From the NCBI GenBank assembly GCA_021106755.1, contig JAIOTM010000238.1, positions 1 through 6,754 of the forward strand: a stretch of DNA of 6,754 bases. The letters are read 5' to 3'. Both the position numbers and the translations under genes were made by a program. The notes under the pieces were generated by a model. That model saw only the letters and a program-made list of their open reading frames with translations. It was not told where the DNA came from and did no database searches. How positions within the stretch are numbered: position 1 is the stretch's first letter; every line of letters starts with the position of its first letter. This DNA is from Candidatus Cloacimonadota bacterium. Lineage in GTDB: Bacteria > Cloacimonadota > Cloacimonadia > Cloacimonadales > JAIOQZ01. Below, one piece after another: positions 6,006 through 6,754 of the stretch.

Positions 6006-6555
6006 AATTATTTTGCTGATTGCGGCTCTGCTTCTACTAATCACAGCCTGCGAAAAGAAAGAAGAAAAAGGTGCCTGGACTATCCTCGTTTACATGGCTG
6101 CCGATAATGGTTTATCACAAAACGCTGATATAGACATCAACGAGATGGAGGCTGCCAGTTTTCCAGCGGATATACAGGTTGTTGTTCAAATCGATCGCCC
6201 TGCTTCCGCCCCTGAGCCAGATGCTGTCCGCTATCATATCACCCACGATGAAACTGACACTGTCGTATCCCCTGTTGTCTCCTCTCTCGGAGAGATTAAC
6301 AGTGCCGACTGGGTTCGCCTGACGGAGTTTGTTAATTGGGGGATAGGGGAATACCCCGCCGAAAACTACGCTCTGGTTATCTGGTCACACGGTAACGGCT
6401 GGTACCGCAATCAAACTCAGTGGATTTGTATGGATAACGACGTACCTGAAGGCTCCACCTGCAAGATAGAAATCGCTAATGGCGAATTGTGTAGTGCTTT
6501 TGCCGCGTTCGAATCGCTTATGGATATTGTTATCTTTGACGCGTGCAATATGTAG
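5998..6555 (+). CDS. Clostripain-type (C11) cysteine peptidase lipoprotein, N-terminal part up to an in-frame TAG
   Basis: A secreted, lipid-anchored cysteine peptidase of family C11, which usually cleaves after Arg or Lys. From the ATG at 5998 the readable product is 185 residues. It has a short basic start (MRK), a hydrophobic stretch (4-16) and a lipobox ITAC with the lipidated Cys18. A charged linker follows, then the family opening WTILVYMAADNGL (27-39) and an acidic D-IDINEME stretch. LVIWSHGNGW at 126-135 carries the catalytic His131, and VIFDAC (178-183) carries the catalytic Cys183. A TAG at 6553-6555 then stops the frame two codons after Cys183, although family members continue well beyond. 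The product as read would have both catalytic residues but lack the rest of the domain, so it is unlikely to be active. Causes could be a real nonsense mutation (for example CAG to TAG), a base error in the assembly, or readthrough. TAG is the normal stop of argF and of the gene ending at 1329, so general reassignment is unlikely. It overlaps truA by 8 bases. Confidence 0.85.
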   Translation: MRKIILLIAALLLLITACEKKEEKGAWTILVYMAADNGLSQNADIDINEMEAASFPADIQVVVQIDRPASAPEPDAVRYHITHDETDTVVSPVVSSLGEINSADWVRLTEFVNWGIGEYPAENYALVIWSHGNGWYRNQTQWICMDNDVPEGSTCKIEIANGELCSAFAAFESLMDIVIFDACNM

Positions 6556-6754
6556 AACCTGGAAGTAATTGCCGAGATTGCCGACTTTTACGGCTTTGTT
6601 ATCGGTGCAGAGAATGAAGTTTGTGACAACGGTTTCCTTTATACTGACATTCTCTCGAACTGGAGAGACTATAATAGCGTCATCGAAGTCGTTAATGGAA
6701 TCGTTCAGGATTATATGGACTCTTACCACGAAGGTGGAAGCCAATATACGGGAA
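6556..6754 (+). pseudogene. Continuation of the C11 peptidase frame after the in-frame TAG, cut by the window end
   Basis: In the same frame as the upstream peptidase part, 66 codons stay open to the window edge and read as normal family sequence. NLEVIAEIADF follows the catalytic DAC region as the usual helix (compare DACLM.-LEVA in relatives). VIGAENEVCDNGFLYTDIL then matches the conserved strand and loop usually written as GSEE...GDGW.Y..IL. No start codon with a Shine-Dalgarno site precedes it, so it is not an independent gene. Its intact frame and conserved residues suggest that the TAG is recent, is a sequencing error, or is read through. Confidence 0.8.

Noticed and set aside
1..6754. 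CRISPR array, insertion sequence, defence or toxin-antitoxin system
   Set aside because: No regularly spaced repeats, transposase, nuclease or toxin-like small gene pair is visible on either strand.

Overview
The window looks like a stretch of bacterial chromosome, or a metagenomic contig. It holds seven protein-coding loci, all on the + strand, and no RNA gene, insertion sequence or CRISPR array that I can recognise. Both ends are cut through genes. A lipoprotein signal peptide, Shine-Dalgarno sites and a clear intrinsic terminator point to a bacterium with moderate GC. I cannot name the phylum with confidence. A clostripain-type (C11) lipoprotein next to truA would suit several anaerobic or candidate lineages (FCB-group bacteria such as Cloacimonadota come to mind), but that is a guess.

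Left part (1-2508): three closely spaced AT-rich genes that look like one operon. They encode an FkbM-family methyltransferase whose frame is open through the left edge, an unrecognised four-helix membrane protein of 181 residues, and a membrane-anchored family 2 glycosyltransferase resembling the HpnB/CrtQ type. The methyltransferase has the signature of FkbM enzymes found with polyketide/nonribosomal peptide or glycan clusters. This looks like the tail of a biosynthetic or surface-glycan locus that continues off the left edge.

Middle (2509-3936): an AT-rich spacer of about 120 bases with a possible promoter, then argF (ornithine carbamoyltransferase) with a strong Shine-Dalgarno site, a double TAG stop and a textbook intrinsic terminator. 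A gap of about 250 bases follows with no gene; it holds two possible inverted-repeat structures and a weak promoter candidate. From argF onward GC is clearly higher than in the left part.

Right part (3937-6754): a tightly coupled operon of an MTA/SAH-deaminase-type amidohydrolase, truA (tRNA pseudouridine synthase) overlapping it by one base, and a secreted C11 cysteine peptidase lipoprotein overlapping truA by eight bases. The peptidase is broken by an in-frame TAG two codons after its catalytic Cys. The same frame continues with recognisable peptidase sequence to the window end.

The main points for follow-up are the amber codon in the peptidase, the compositional break at about 2510-2630, and the methyltransferase/membrane protein/glycosyltransferase cassette. 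I see no convincing evidence of a wholly new system.
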